A stretch of 64,000 nt of DNA, taken from assembly GCF_015711605.1 (NCBI RefSeq), contig NZ_JABTEZ010000001.1, positions 186,001 to 250,000 of the forward strand, in the 5' to 3' direction. The notes under the pieces are model-generated. The model made no database searches. It was given only the letters and a program-made list of their open reading frames with translations, and was not told the origin of the DNA. The DNA comes from Planomonospora sp. ID67723 (GTDB taxonomy: Bacteria; Actinomycetota; Actinomycetes; Streptosporangiales; Streptosporangiaceae). Shown piece by piece: positions 27,317 through 34,746 of the stretch (its first letter is position 1; each line of letters opens with the position of its first letter). The translations under genes and the position numbers were made by a program.

Positions 27317-27973
27317 TCAACGCCGGTCGAGGACGAGCCGTCTCTTCGGAAGCCAGTGAACGAGGTTGCCGCTCATGCAGTTTTCGGCGAACTCGCACAT
27401 CAGCTCCACGTGCCCCTTCTGTTCCGTGGGGTCCAAGCCCGCCATGGCCGAGTTGTCCCAGAGGCCGCCGGGTGTGAGGAAGCGAGCCGCGTGTTCGGTC
27501 GCGTGCAGCTCGTCCAGGTACAGGAGAGTCCCCATCGCGTCGTCCTGGTTGTAGTGGCAGGACCTCTCCGGGAGCCACCGGTCCAGGTACGCCGTGAGAA
27601 TCTCCGCGTCACGCTCTTCGCCGAAGCGGGCCAGCGCGAAGCAGTACCCCTCCCCGGCGTAGACGAGTTCGCTCTCCAAGAGGAGTGTGCCGAGCTGTTC
27701 GCGGAACTGTGTTCGCCGATCCAGGCCGATCAGCCACGCCGCCGTCATCCGTGCCCGCCACTCGCTGTCCAGCAGGACCCGCAGCTCATCGTCTGTGATC
27801 TTTCGCGCGTCCTTGGCCAGTGACCAGGCGAACCAGAGGAAGACCGGCTCAGGCAGCCTCAGGAAGTTTCCGTGCAGCAGCTTGAGGTAGCGGCGGATCT
27901 TGCCCATGTCGGGGAATACGTAGCGCTTGGCCAGCGCCATCATCTGATAGTCCGGAGGAGTCGGCAGGCGCAC
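27317..27973 (-). CDS. DUF6000 family protein
   Basis: The 218-aa protein matches DUF6000: ALAKRYVFPDMGKIRRYLKLL, LAKDARKITDDELRVLLDSEWRARMTAAWLIGLDRRTQFREQLG, LLLESELVYAGEGYCFALARFGEERDAEILTAYLDRWLP, and DDAMGTLLYLDELHAT. The family is HEAT-like and helical, with unknown function, found in accessory regions and next to polymorphic-toxin immunity genes. Start GTG 27973 lies eight bases past the end of the frameshifted upstream gene, suggesting an operon. Confidence 0.75.
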   Translation of the reverse strand: MRLPTPPDYQMMALAKRYVFPDMGKIRRYLKLLHGNFLRLPEPVFLWFAWSLAKDARKITDDELRVLLDSEWRARMTAAWLIGLDRRTQFREQLGTLLLESELVYAGEGYCFALARFGEERDAEILTAYLDRWLPERSCHYNQDDAMGTLLYLDELHATEHAARFLTPGGLWDNSAMAGLDPTEQKGHVELMCEFAENCMSGNLVHWLPKRRLVLDRR

Positions 27974-27980
27974 CGGACCA

Positions 27981-28537
27981 TCATGCCCGAGCGATCGATG
28001 CCGCCTCTACGGCACGGACCGCGGCCAGGATGCAGGGCGTTGACGCCGTGATCGATCGTGAGACGAGGTGCTCGGGCCCGTGGCGTGAGTGGATCTCGGT
28101 CAGGCGCTCGGCGACGTCGAGGTGGAACCGGTCGGGTGGATCCGGAGCAGGCGCTCGCGATCACCGGGGTCCGCGGTGCCGTGGGCGAACCAGTCCGCGA
28201 CCCGCCGCAGGGCGTCGTCGTCCGTGCCCGCGTCCAGCAGCAACTCGGGACCGACGAGGGCGGCGACCTCCTCGAAGGCGTCTCCGTGATCGGTCAGCCT
28301 CCAGTCACGCCAGAGGTGTGCCGGCCACTCCGGATCGAGGAGGCAGTCCAGCGACCACCAGTCCAGGCGGCGGCCGGGGACGTCCAGGAAGGCCCCGCTC
28401 CAGGGGATCGACTCCAGTACCGCGGACCCGGTGGCCTCCTCCTGACGGGAGGAGAGCGTGGCGGTGCCGCCGTACCGCGACCAGACCCGGTGCCCTCCGC
28501 GGTCGACGACGACGTAGTGGGCGTTCCCCGCGCTCAT
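27981..28537 (-). pseudogene. Frameshifted hypothetical protein
   Basis: From ATG 28537 the frame gives a protein-like sequence (HYVVVDRGGHRVWSRYGGTA, LDWWSLDCLLDPEWPAHLW, LLLDAGTDDDALRRVADWF) to RERLLRIHP, then stops after a nonsense tail at 28100. A one-base change near 28134 restores DRFHLDVAERLTEIHSRHGP and EHLVSRSITASTPCILAAV to a stop at 27981. I read it as one gene with a frameshift; sequencing error is possible. The family is not recognised. Confidence 0.55.
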
Positions 28538-28696
28538 GACCGTCAGACTAGGCGCTCCCGTCGAGCGGTCACCGCCGCGAGGCTCCCGATGATCCGATCA
28601 CGCTCATGGCCGCCCGCCGGTGCCAGCCTCTCAACCGGCGGGGCATGGGAACATCTCGATCATGGACGCCTTCCTCCGGCTGGGGGATCCTGAGCC

Positions 28697-28999
28697 ATGA
28701 ACGACACCGAGCGACGGTTCGAGCGCGCCATGGTGGACATCTACCTCACCGCCAAGCGCGAACTCGGCTACAACGCCACCCGCTTCATGCAGATGGTCAG
28801 CGAGCGCGGCGGGCTGGCGACGGCCAGGCAGCTCCTCTGGAGCGACCAGCCCTCGGACGGGTTCGAGACCCTCTGGCGTCACGGGCGGCTCGATCTCTCC
28901 GTGGAGGCCCACGTGGTCAAGGAGGAGTTCGCCGAGCTGTTCACCGACGAAGACCGGGAACGAGCCCGGACCAGGCTCGACGACCTGCGCCGGGCCTGA
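28697..28999 (+). CDS. Conserved hypothetical protein, 100 aa
   Basis: The sequence ERRFERAMVDIYLTAKRELG, YNATRFMQMVSERGGLATAR, QLLWSDQPSDGFETLWRHGR and LDLSVEAHVVKEEFAELFT is a pattern I recall from widespread small bacterial proteins, also found fused at the C-terminus of larger accessory proteins. It is all-helical and soluble. No function is known. It lies in the segment between the two Nudix halves. Confidence 0.7.
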   Translation: MNDTERRFERAMVDIYLTAKRELGYNATRFMQMVSERGGLATARQLLWSDQPSDGFETLWRHGRLDLSVEAHVVKEEFAELFTDEDRERARTRLDDLRRA

Positions 29000-29006
29000 T
29001 CGGAAG

Positions 29007-29038
29007 CCCCCGCGGGCGCCGGAGAGGAGTCCGCGGGG
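29007..29038. terminator. Hairpin after the 100-aa gene
   Basis: ccccgcgg (29007-29014) and ccgcgggg (29031-29038) form a perfect eight-base stem around a 16-base loop, immediately after the preceding stop codon. Confidence 0.5.
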
Positions 29039-29042
29039 CGTC

Positions 29043-29190
29043 TCATCGCCTCTTCCACAGGACGGGGATGAGGTCGTCGTGCCTGACTGACGAGGTCGCA
29101 GGAGCCGTTGATCTCCTCGTCCTGGACGAGCCGGTCATAGTCGAGGCACGGGGTGAGGCGCTCGCCGACCTCGCCCTCCTTGGTCAGGAC
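29043..29190 (-). pseudogene. Unidentified decayed coding remnant
   Basis: The minus strand reads GERLTPCLDYDRLVQDEEIN then GSCDLV, and after a frame change HDDLIPVLWKRR with a stop at 29043. The two pieces read as one protein tail but I cannot name the family. The rest of 29000-29374 holds a hairpin and the palindromic operator. Confidence 0.35.
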
Positions 29191-29312
29191 CTCTCGCGTG
29201 AGTCCTTCCGCACGCGGCCGGCCGAAATGGACCGCGTGGATCGGTCACCGCCTGATGCGCCCCGAGTCGGATGGAGCCACGTTGCTGGAGCGTTTCCCGC
29301 CCCGTCCGCCAA

Positions 29313-29352
29313 CATGCTAACTAGCATGCTAGTTAGCATGCTAGTTAGCATG
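29313..29352. promoter_or_regulatory. Perfect 28-bp palindrome plus an extra half-site
   Basis: Positions 29313-29340 are a perfect palindrome built from catgctaactag and ctagttagcatg around a central catg-containing core; the 12-mer ctagttagcatg (329-340) is then repeated directly at 341-352. The element ends 22 bp before the ATG of the AlbA-type ATPase and is AT-rich against its surroundings. It looks like a three-half-site operator, probably for that protein's own winged helix. Confidence 0.65.
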
Positions 29353-29374
29353 TCCCGTCTGAGCTGGTCAGGGG

Positions 29375-31141
29375 ATGTCGATGCAGGGCGAGGAGCTCTT
29401 CGAGATCATCGCGAACCTCCGCGCGCTGGGTGGGGACGTCTCCGATGTGGAGGTGAAGAAGTCCCAGCGTGAGCTGCCGAAAACGGTCCGGGAGACCCTC
29501 TCGGCTTTCGCCAACACCCATGGCGGAGTGCTCATCCTCGGCTTGGACGAGACCACGGGGTTCGCGGCGACCGGCGTGCACGATGCCTTGAAGCTCTCCA
29601 ACGACCTGGCCTCACTCTGTTCCACCGACATGGAACCCGCCTTGCGGCCGTTGATCAATGTCCACGATTTCGAAGGCGTGAAACTCGTCGTCGCGGAGGT
29701 TCCCGAGCTGGATCCGGCCCAAAGGCCGTGCTTCTACCGGGGCGCCGGGATGACCAAAGGCAGTTTCGTCCGCGTCGGTGACGGCGACCGGCGTCTGTCC
29801 AGCTATGAGGTCCAGATCATGCTGTCCTCGCGAGGCCAGCCCCGTGAGGACGAACAGGGTGTTCCAGGAACCGGTCTGGAACTCCTCGATCCGGTCATCC
29901 TGGAGACCTTCATTGCGCGGCTCCGGATCAGCAGGCCGTACGCCTTCAAGGATCTTGATCGGGATGCTCTCCTCAGGCGGGCCAGGATACTGGTGACCGG
30001 ACCTGACGGTGCCGGCGTTCTCTCCCTGGCGGCACTGATCGCGCTCGGTTCCTACCCTCAGGAGCACTTCCCACAGCTGATGATCAGCTTCGTCCACTAT
30101 CCCCCGCCCGCCGGTGACGCACCGGCAACGGAAACCCGGTTCTTGGACAATGTCACCCTCGAAGGCCCCATACCCGTCATGGTCCGCGACGCACTGGCCG
30201 CGATACGGCGGAACATGTCCCGCAGAGCGATCATCGGAGGAGCCGGTCGGGAGGACGTCTGGGAATATCCGGAGACTGCGCTCCGGGAGGCCGTGGTCAA
30301 CGCGCTCGTACACAGGGACCTCTCCAGCGCTGCCCGCGGCACACAGGTCCAGATCGAGATGTACCCGGACAAGCTGACGATCCGGAGCCCAGGCGGGTTG
30401 TTCGGCCCGGTGACCATCGACAACCTCGCCGACGAAGGAATCTCCTCCACGCGTAACGCGACCCTGATGAGAATCCTCGAAGACGTTCCCATCCCGGGCG
30501 AGACGCGAACCGTCTGCGAGAACCGCGGGTCCGGAATCCGCGCGATGGTCTCCGCCCTCCGAGCCGCCGGGATGAGCCCACCGCAGTTCGATGACCGGGT
30601 CGCCTCCTTCACCGTCACCATCCCCAACCATGCGCTGCTAAGCGAGGAGGCCGTGAGATGGATCGAGAGTCTCGGTGAGAGAGGCCTCTCCGACAGCCAG
30701 TGCATCGCGCTGGCGATGCTTCGAGACGGAGAGATCCTGGACAACCGCTCCTATCGGAATACGGCCGGCGTGGACTCGCGTGTCGCCACGGCCGGACTGC
30801 AGGATCTCGTAGCCCGCGAACTCGTCATCCAGACAGGGAGCAGGCGATGGGCGCGCTACGAGCTGTCCCCGCGGCTGCGCCGCCGTGCCTCTGCGGAAAC
30901 ACCGACCTCCACGCGGACCGACCGGCGTCCGCAGTTGCTGGATGCCCTCGGCGACGAGACTCTCTCGAGAGCCGAGCTGGCCCGCCGTACCGGGCTCACC
31001 GATCAGACAGTACGGCGCTGGCTCTCGCTCATGAGAGAGGAAGGCACGGTGGAACTGGTCGGAAGCTCGCCGAGGAGCTCAAGCGCCCGGTACCGCCGGG
31101 CACGCCAGGGATCCCTCTTCCCAACGGCCGACCCCTCGTAG
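29375..31141 (+). CDS. AlbA_2 (Schlafen-type) / HATPase_c_4 protein with C-terminal winged helix
   Basis: The 588-aa protein has an N-terminal AlbA_2 domain (VEVKKSQRELPKTVRETLSAFANTHGG, LILGLDE, KGSFVRVGDGDRRLSSYEVQ), a middle segment, an HATPase_c_4 domain (YPETALREAVVNALVHRDLS, IRSPGGLFGPVT, NRGSGIRAMVSALRAAGM) and a C-terminal winged helix (SRAELARRTGLTDQTVRRWLSLM). Such proteins are ATP-dependent regulators or nucleases in defence and mobile contexts. ATG 29375 or 29381 may start it. Codon use is less GC-biased than the core genes. Confidence 0.82.
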   Translation: MSMQGEELFEIIANLRALGGDVSDVEVKKSQRELPKTVRETLSAFANTHGGVLILGLDETTGFAATGVHDALKLSNDLASLCSTDMEPALRPLINVHDFEGVKLVVAEVPELDPAQRPCFYRGAGMTKGSFVRVGDGDRRLSSYEVQIMLSSRGQPREDEQGVPGTGLELLDPVILETFIARLRISRPYAFKDLDRDALLRRARILVTGPDGAGVLSLAALIALGSYPQEHFPQLMISFVHYPPPAGDAPATETRFLDNVTLEGPIPVMVRDALAAIRRNMSRRAIIGGAGREDVWEYPETALREAVVNALVHRDLSSAARGTQVQIEMYPDKLTIRSPGGLFGPVTIDNLADEGISSTRNATLMRILEDVPIPGETRTVCENRGSGIRAMVSALRAAGMSPPQFDDRVASFTVTIPNHALLSEEAVRWIESLGERGLSDSQCIALAMLRDGEILDNRSYRNTAGVDSRVATAGLQDLVARELVIQTGSRRWARYELSPRLRRRASAETPTSTRTDRRPQLLDALGDETLSRAELARRTGLTDQTVRRWLSLMREEGTVELVGSSPRSSSARYRRARQGSLFPTADPS

Positions 31142-31200
31142 CAAGACCTCACCTCGGCAGGCCCCGCGACCGCCCGCCGGAGAGATCTCCCTATCGCCCT

Positions 31201-31372
31201 CTGAGCACTGCGACATACACCTCCGCCACGGCGCGACAGGAGTTCTCCATCGTGCTGACCGCCCGGTCGAGGGCGAGCCGACGCCGAGCGACGAGCCCCG
31301 GGACGTGCACTGGGTACCGCGCGACCGGGTTGATGCGCTGACGATGGACCGGTGGGTGCGCCTTCGGATCGG
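31201..31372 (+). pseudogene. Nudix hydrolase, C-terminal fragment with frameshift
   Basis: One frame gives YTSATARQEFSIVLTARS; a shift near 31265 continues VEGEPTPSDEPRDVHWVPRD and RVDALTMDRWVRLRIG. This is the end of Nudix proteins of the type that follow XRE-DUF5919 (RQEFSIVFTARPVGGEPTPS, SEVRWVPxxELDSLTMDRSMRLRI). It complements the N-terminal piece at 27152-27292; the middle with the Nudix box is missing. The rest of 31142-31434 shows nothing else. Confidence 0.72.
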
Positions 31373-31434
31373 GTCACCACCCGGCCGGCGGCGACGGGCC
31401 GTCGGCGGGTTCCAGCGCCATCGAACCTCCGCGA

Positions 31435-31782
31435 TCAGCGGTGCCCCAGGACGTTGACCACGCGGCCGTTCGGGTCGCGGACGAAGAACCGGCGGACGCC
31501 CCACTCCTCGTCCTGCAGCGGGTGCACGATCTCGGCACCGCTGTCGCGCACGACCGCATAGGCGGCGTCCACGTCGTCCACCTCGATGCTCAGGTCCGGA
31601 GTGACGGGTGCCGTCTTGTCGCCGGTCATGATGCTGACCTGCGCCGCAGGATCGGACGGGGAGGCGAGGGTCACGATCCAGCCGTGGTTCATGACCTCCT
31701 CCAGGCCCAGGAGGCCGTAGAACTTTGCGCTCTCCTCCAGGGATTCGGACTGGATGTCGGGGACGATCCGGCGGACGGACAT
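31435..31782 (-). CDS. VOC family protein
   Basis: The 115-aa protein has the short glyoxalase fold: VRRIVPDIQSESLEESAKFY, GLLGLEEVMNHGWIVTLASP, LSIEVDDVDAAYAVVRDSGAEIVHP, and VRRFFVRDPNGRVVNVLGHR at the end. The single-domain length suits a dimeric dioxygenase or resistance-type protein. Its substrate cannot be inferred. It lies beside the C-terminal Nudix fragment and is transcribed leftward. Confidence 0.85.
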   Translation of the reverse strand: MSVRRIVPDIQSESLEESAKFYGLLGLEEVMNHGWIVTLASPSDPAAQVSIMTGDKTAPVTPDLSIEVDDVDAAYAVVRDSGAEIVHPLQDEEWGVRRFFVRDPNGRVVNVLGHR

Positions 31783-31910
31783 CGGCGACTCCTGCAGAAG
31801 GCGAGGGGATGTGCGTGGATCTTTCTACCCAGGATGGCGCATGGGTTCGGAGTCAGATATCGAGATGGGCGCTGATCCCCAAATGTTGCTCCGCCAGGGG
31901 ACAAACGATC

Positions 31911-31988
31911 CGGTTTCCGGACGGTGTCACCGTCGAAGGCCCCATACCCGTCATGGTCCGCGACGTACTGGCCGCCATCAGGTCGTGA
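31911..31988 (+). pseudogene. Copied fragment of the AlbA/HATPase gene
   Basis: RFPDGVTVEGPIPVMVRDVL then AAIRS and stop corresponds to RFLDNVTLEGPIPVMVRDAL AAIRR in the 29375-31141 protein (about nucleotides 30138-30213). A stretch of some 31 bases around the GPIPVMVRD codons is identical. Similarity stops sharply on both sides. It is a remnant of a second copy or a partial duplication. Confidence 0.75.
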
Positions 31989-32014
31989 TGGGCGCCGGGA
32001 GGTGTCGAAACGGA

Positions 32015-32043
32015 TTGCCCGGCCTGTGCGGGGTTGCTAAGGT
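32015..32043 (+). promoter_or_regulatory. Promoter upstream of the GNAT gene
   Basis: TTGCCC at 32015-32020 and TAAGGT at 32038-32043 are separated by 17 bp, a good match to actinobacterial housekeeping promoters. Transcription would start near 32050, giving a leader of about 140 nt before the GNAT gene that includes a small open frame. Confidence 0.55.
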
Positions 32044-32090
32044 CGCGCCCGGCGTGAGAGCGCCTGATCGGTCACGTGACGAGGAGGTTG

Positions 32091-32150
32091 ATGAATATGG
32101 CTGCGAGCAGCCCTCGTCAGCATGCCCTCATCCGGTCCGCGCGAGCCTAG
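32091..32150 (+). CDS. Possible 19-aa leader peptide
   Basis: ATG 32091 follows a perfect GAGGAGG by four bases and encodes MNMAASSPRQHALIRSARA before TAG. It sits between a good promoter and the GNAT gene, ending 39 bp before that gene's start. The strong ribosome-binding site is the main evidence. It may be a regulatory leader; no run of one amino acid suggests classic attenuation. Confidence 0.4.
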   Translation: MNMAASSPRQHALIRSARA

Positions 32151-32189
32151 AGCCGCGGTCCGGGTCATTCGAACGACCAGGAGTCTCAC

Positions 32190-32705
32190 GTGTCTTCCTT
32201 CTTCGCGGCGACCGCCGCCGATCTGACCACCGACCGCCTCATCCTGCGGTCGTGGACTTCTCATGAGGTCACCGCCGTCCTGGACGGGGCCCGGCCGGTG
32301 CACTGGGCCGAGGACTTCCCCGCCGAGGGCGACCGTGTCATCGCCGGCCTGTTCGCAGAGCACCCCGCCTGGCTGGGCGAGTACGGCCACCGTCAGGTCA
32401 TCGAGCGCGACGGCGGCCTGGTGGTCGGATCGATCGGCCTGTTCTGGCCGCCCCTCGACGGCGCTCTCGAAATCGGGTACGGCATCGTGGCCTCCCGGCG
32501 GGGGCGCGGCTACGCTCCCGAGGCGGCCCGCGCCCTGACCGGTTTCGCCCTCACCGCGCCGGGCGTCCACACGGTCCACGCCGATGTGGAGCTGTCGAAT
32601 CCCGCCTCGATCCGGGTGCTGGAGAAGGCCGGCTTCCAGCGATCGCACACCGGCACCGAGCAGAACACCGCCCGGTACCGCGCCGCACCACCGGTCCGGC
32701 GGTAG
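32190..32705 (+). CDS. GNAT family N-acetyltransferase
   Basis: The 171-aa protein begins LTTDRLILRSWTSHEVTAVL and has the RimJ-like pattern EIGYGIVASRRGRGYAPEAARALTGFAL with the acetyl-CoA loop, then VHADVELSNPASIRVLEKAGF. The GTG start follows GGAG by seven bases. Its long leader with a putative peptide frame suggests post-transcriptional control. The substrate is unknown. Confidence 0.85.
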   Translation: MSSFFAATAADLTTDRLILRSWTSHEVTAVLDGARPVHWAEDFPAEGDRVIAGLFAEHPAWLGEYGHRQVIERDGGLVVGSIGLFWPPLDGALEIGYGIVASRRGRGYAPEAARALTGFALTAPGVHTVHADVELSNPASIRVLEKAGFQRSHTGTEQNTARYRAAPPVRR

Positions 32706-32815
32706 TAGTCACCCCACGGGATCGGCGGCGGTGCGCCGCCGATCCCCGCTCACCCCGGCGGGCCGGAAGAACCTCATCGGCGATTCCGGCTCTTCGTCCC
32801 CGCCCCGCGGCCGGG

Positions 32816-33529
32816 TCAGGAACGGCGGCCGGTGCGTTCGGCCAGGGCTGCGGTCACCGGCACCGCCAGCCGGTACGGCCAGCGCAGGGCGGTGCCGGGG
32901 ATCCTGGAATGCCGTTCTTCGAAGGCGACTCGGGCCCGGGGATGCTCTTTGGCGCCGTATGTGCTCGGCGGCGTGTCGCGGTAGAGCTCGATCCGGCACA
33001 GGTGCTTGATGCTCTTGTAGCCGTACTGTCCCGGGGAGACGAAGCGCAGCGGCGCGCCGTGAGTCGCGCTCAGCGCCGCACCCTCCAACCGGTCGGCGAG
33101 CAGGACGTCCGGCTGCAGCGCGTCGTCGAGCCGGACGACCGCCTGAACGCCGTCGAGGCCGCGCACGACGATGCCCCGGACGTCGTCCTCCGGCTCGCAG
33201 CGCGGCACCACCACCTCGCGCCAGAACTCCGCGAACAGCACGCCGGCCCACGTGAGGTCGCGCACCGACCAGGTGGTCACGCAGTGGAAGTCCGCGGTGA
33301 GCGAGGTCGTGGGCACCAGCTCGGGCAGCTGTGCGACCGCGAAGGTCACCTCGCGGCGCACGGCGCCGGCGACGGTCAGGGTGGCCTCCGCCGGCACGGG
33401 CGGCAACGGCCGCCGGGGGTCGTCGGCGAAACGGGGGAACACCTGCAGCTCCCGCTGGCCGGGAGGCAGCGCCGTACCGGCCGGCCTGCGCGGCCACAGA
33501 TCGGACAGGCGGATCGGGGTAGATCGCAT
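32816..33529 (-). CDS. Molybdopterin-dependent oxidoreductase (sulfite-oxidase fold)
   Basis: About 237 aa forming a single oxidoreductase molybdopterin-binding domain (PF00174): VFPRFADDPRRPLPPVP, TADFHCVTTWSVRDLTWAGVLF with the molybdenum-ligand Cys, ATHGAPLRFVSPGQYGYKSIKHLCRIEL, and WPYRLAVP. It lacks a Tat signal and heme or dimer domains, so it is probably a cytoplasmic MSUOX-type enzyme. It is divergent from a TetR gene with which it shares a symmetric promoter/operator. It would use the cofactor made by moaC/mog-type genes. Confidence 0.8.
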   Translation of the reverse strand: MRSTPIRLSDLWPRRPAGTALPPGQRELQVFPRFADDPRRPLPPVPAEATLTVAGAVRREVTFAVAQLPELVPTTSLTADFHCVTTWSVRDLTWAGVLFAEFWREVVVPRCEPEDDVRGIVVRGLDGVQAVVRLDDALQPDVLLADRLEGAALSATHGAPLRFVSPGQYGYKSIKHLCRIELYRDTPPSTYGAKEHPRARVAFEERHSRIPGTALRWPYRLAVPVTAALAERTGRRS

Positions 33530-33533
33530 GTAA

Positions 33534-33567
33534 TTAATATACAAGACGTATCGTATATTAATACGAT
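33534..33567. promoter_or_regulatory. Shared operator and symmetric leaderless promoters
   Basis: TTAATATAC (33534-33542) is repeated inverted as GTATATTAA (33553-33561); a second inverted repeat ATCGTAT/ATACGAT lies at 33550-33567. On both strands TATATT sits six bases before the ATG, so both genes appear to have leaderless messages under control of one central site. Confidence 0.65.
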
Positions 33568-34174
33568 GACGACAGCCCCGCGAGGCAGGCCCCGCGACCC
33601 GGCGCTGGACCGGGCGATCGCCGCCGCGACCGTCGAGCTGCTGACAGAGGTCGGCTACCGCACCATGTCGCTGGACCTGGTGGCCCGCCGGGCCGGAGTC
33701 GCCCGGGCATCGATCTACCGTCGCTGGCGGACCAAGGCGCACCTGGTGTACGAGACGGTCTTCACCGAGCTCGGGCCGCATGCGGTGCCGGACCTCGGCA
33801 GTCTGGAGGCGGACCTGGCCGCGCTGGTCGACGCGCTGCGGGCCGAGCTGTCGGCACCGGCCGCGATGGCCGCGGTCAACGGCGTGCTCGCCGACTTCGC
33901 CGCGGACGAGGCCTTCCGCGCCCACGTGCGGAACCGGTTCCTCGCTCCGACCACGGCCGCGCTCCGGCAGGTGCTGCACCGCGCCGCGGTCCGCGGGGAG
34001 GTCTCCGCCGATGCGCCCGCCGATCTCCTCGTGGAGGCGCTCGGCGGCACCGTCTTCTTCCGGTCGATCGTGCTCGGGGCGCCGATGGACGAGGCCGACG
34101 CGCGGCGCCTCACGCGGATCGTCCTGGACGGCGTGCGTCCCCGGCACCGGGAAGGCCGCCTCCCCCCGCCATGA
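33566..34174 (+). CDS. TetR family regulator (TetR_C_11 type)
   Basis: The 202-aa protein starts MTTAPRGRPRDPALDRAIAA; the HTH is VGYRTMSLDLVARRAGVARASIYRRWRTKAHLVYE. The C-terminal part resembles TetR_C_11 (PF16859): AMAAVNGVLADFAADEAFRAHVRNRF. ATG 33566 overlaps the operator and lacks a Shine-Dalgarno sequence, with TATATT six bases before it. It likely represses itself and the divergent oxidoreductase. It is a paralogue of the next TetR. Confidence 0.88.
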   Translation: MTTAPRGRPRDPALDRAIAAATVELLTEVGYRTMSLDLVARRAGVARASIYRRWRTKAHLVYETVFTELGPHAVPDLGSLEADLAALVDALRAELSAPAAMAAVNGVLADFAADEAFRAHVRNRFLAPTTAALRQVLHRAAVRGEVSADAPADLLVEALGGTVFFRSIVLGAPMDEADARRLTRIVLDGVRPRHREGRLPPP

Positions 34175-34205
34175 CGGACCGCGTGTCACCCGGCGCGGCC
34201 GGTGC

Positions 34206-34682
34206 TCACGCCCGCCTGCCGCGGAGCACCAGCAGGGCCCCGATCCCCAGTCCGATGCAGAGCGGAGAGTACAGGGCCCGGTCCCAGGCGACGAACTCCT
34301 CCGGCGTCTGACCGCTCCCGCCGAGAAGGTGCATCGCCAGGCCGCCGACCCCCCGGGCCAGCAGGACCGCGGCGACGACCCCGCACCCCACGGCGATCAG
34401 GCGGCGCGGCAGCCGTACGGCCAGCCGCCGGACGCCCGGGCCCAGAGCGTCGGCCCGGATGAGCAGCAGCACCGCCGCGCAGCACAGCAGGACGGCGACT
34501 CCGGCGGTGGCGCCGCCGGAGGGGAGCAGGCCGGTGCTCTCGACGCCGACCACGCCGCGGGCGAATGCGGTGGCGTCCTCCAGGGGCCAGTATCGGCCGG
34601 TCGCCCAGACGGCGTGAAGACCGGAGACGGCCAGCAGAGCCGTCGCAGTGACGAAGGCGGCGGAGCGGGTGAGATCGGGCAT
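34206..34682 (-). CDS. DUF3995 family membrane protein
   Basis: The 158-aa protein has four membrane helices with the DUF3995 signature in the first loop (GLHAVWATGRYWPLED) and the later GGLAMHL...TPEEFVAWDRALYSPLCIGLG. The function is unknown. It is divergent from the second TetR gene, 64 bp away, and probably regulated by it. Confidence 0.78.
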   Translation of the reverse strand: MPDLTRSAAFVTATALLAVSGLHAVWATGRYWPLEDATAFARGVVGVESTGLLPSGGATAGVAVLLCCAAVLLLIRADALGPGVRRLAVRLPRRLIAVGCGVVAAVLLARGVGGLAMHLLGGSGQTPEEFVAWDRALYSPLCIGLGIGALLVLRGRRA

Positions 34683-34710
34683 GGTCGGCCTCCTTGGAAC
34701 ATCTTCCGCT

Positions 34711-34740
34711 TTGATTACAAAACGGGTAGTCCCGTAAGGT
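34711..34740 (+). promoter_or_regulatory. TetR promoter with operator in the spacer
   Basis: TTGATT (34711-34716) and TAAGGT (34735-34740) are 18 bp apart; ACGGG-tagt-CCCGT (34722-34735) fills the spacer. The -10 ends six bases before the ATG, so the message is likely leaderless and repressed by TetR blocking polymerase. Confidence 0.6.
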
Positions 34741-34746
34741 TAATGG

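Noticed and set aside
29311-29352. Repeats before the AlbA gene as a CRISPR or plasmid-type iteron
   Set aside because: There are no spacers and only three half-sites; no replication initiator is nearby. An operator fits better.
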